From an uncultured Prevotella sp. (GTDB lineage: Bacteria; Bacteroidota; Bacteroidia; Bacteroidales; Bacteroidaceae), in NCBI GenBank assembly GCA_905233245.1, contig CAJODK010000021.1, positions 1 to 55,797 of the forward strand: a DNA stretch of 55,797 nt. The letters are read 5' to 3'. The notes under the pieces are model-generated. The model saw only the letters and a program-made list of their open reading frames with translations. It had not been told where the DNA came from and did no database searches. Below are positions 55,573-55,797 of the stretch, piece by piece. How positions within the stretch are numbered: position 1 is the stretch's first letter; every line of letters begins with the position of its first letter. The translations under genes and the position numbers were made by a program.

Positions 55573-55797
55573 ATGAAGCATCTTTTAGCAATAGCGTTCC
55601 TGTGCGGTTTCACCACAGCTCAGGCTGGTAGCTACGCTTACCAGCAAGGTGAGAGTATGCAGTTTGGATGGCTGTCATCGGATATGTTTACCTTCTTCAG
55701 TGCCTCCAATACGGTGATGAAGGTATCGACGAAATCTGTTGACAACATCAACAGCCATAACTCTGCTATCTGGATGAAAGGCTGGGCTTTCGCCTCA
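55573..55797 (+). CDS. Secreted protein, N-terminal part only (runs off the window)
   Basis: An open frame starts with ATG directly after the preceding stop codon and stays open for 75 codons to the window end. The first residues (MKHLLAIAFLCGFTTAQA, cleavage probably after Ala) are a good signal peptide. What follows (GSYAYQQGESMQFGWLSSDM, FTFFSASNTVMKVS) is not recognisable. Its position suggests another exported member of the pectinase operon. Confidence 0.7.
   Translation, partial: MKHLLAIAFLCGFTTAQAGSYAYQQGESMQFGWLSSDMFTFFSASNTVMKVSTKSVDNINSHNSAIWMKGWAFAS

Noticed and set aside
1..55797. tRNA, rRNA or transposase genes
   Set aside because: None recognised by eye on either strand; a dedicated tRNA scan would be needed to be sure.

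Overview
The window looks like a chromosomal segment of a Bacteroidales bacterium, most like Prevotella or a close relative. The evidence is Bacteroidetes-type promoters (TAnnTTTG -7 boxes, several almost touching the start codon), fimbrillin-type lipoproteins, a DUF5686-type outer-membrane protein, a BT4734/VirE-type protein, and secreted giants with type IX secretion (T9SS)-like C-termini. This rests on reading motifs only; no database search was possible.

Layout. (1) 1-2296, minus: two fimbrillin-like lipoproteins and the first codons of a third gene. (2) 2297-2849: non-coding, with a promoter, a repeat element, 21-bp tandem repeats and a terminator. (3) 2850-5554, minus: dus, argB, an ECF sigma factor and a probable membrane anti-sigma protein, tightly overlapped. 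(4) 5643-9620, plus: a small lipoprotein, then sufB-sufC-sufD (Fe-S cluster scaffold). (5) 9579-16055, minus: topA, aroK, speA, sufS and a SpoU-type RNA methyltransferase, every junction overlapping; sufS faces sufBCD tail-to-tail. (6) 16167-21021: a TlpA-like thioredoxin (minus) divergent from dsbD and a DUF5686 outer-membrane protein (plus). (7) 21067-24604: a GH105 unsaturated rhamnogalacturonyl hydrolase convergent with a VirE-type protein. (8) 25091-55797, plus: two giant secreted proteins (5764 and 4278 residues), a 76-residue protein and the start of another secreted protein.

How the genes work together. SufBCD plus SufS make Fe-S clusters. DsbD, the TlpA-like protein and the DUF5686 protein serve envelope redox and assembly. 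The 4278-residue giant has a pectate lyase (PL1) at the N-terminus and a pectin methylesterase (CE8) near the C-terminus. With the GH105 enzyme this outlines a pectin route: de-esterify, cleave, remove the unsaturated end sugar. The 5764-residue giant shows no enzyme motif I recognise; it is a huge glycine-rich beta-helix-like protein, probably a surface adhesin or scaffold.

The least expected signal is repeat DNA inside and at the ends of conserved genes. GC-rich palindromes sit in frame in the sigma factor, sufB, sufD, sufS and three times in dsbD. A 31-bp element is shared at 30 of 31 positions between the sufB-sufC junction and the dsbD coding sequence. An AT-rich repeat supplies the same C-terminal tail (IIHN plus A or S) and the stop codon to SufC and to the sigma factor. 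A ~120-bp element is present in two inverted copies 22 kb apart, one of them upstream of the VirE-type gene. Together these resemble the Rickettsia palindromic elements, which also invade reading frames, but here in a Bacteroidales setting.
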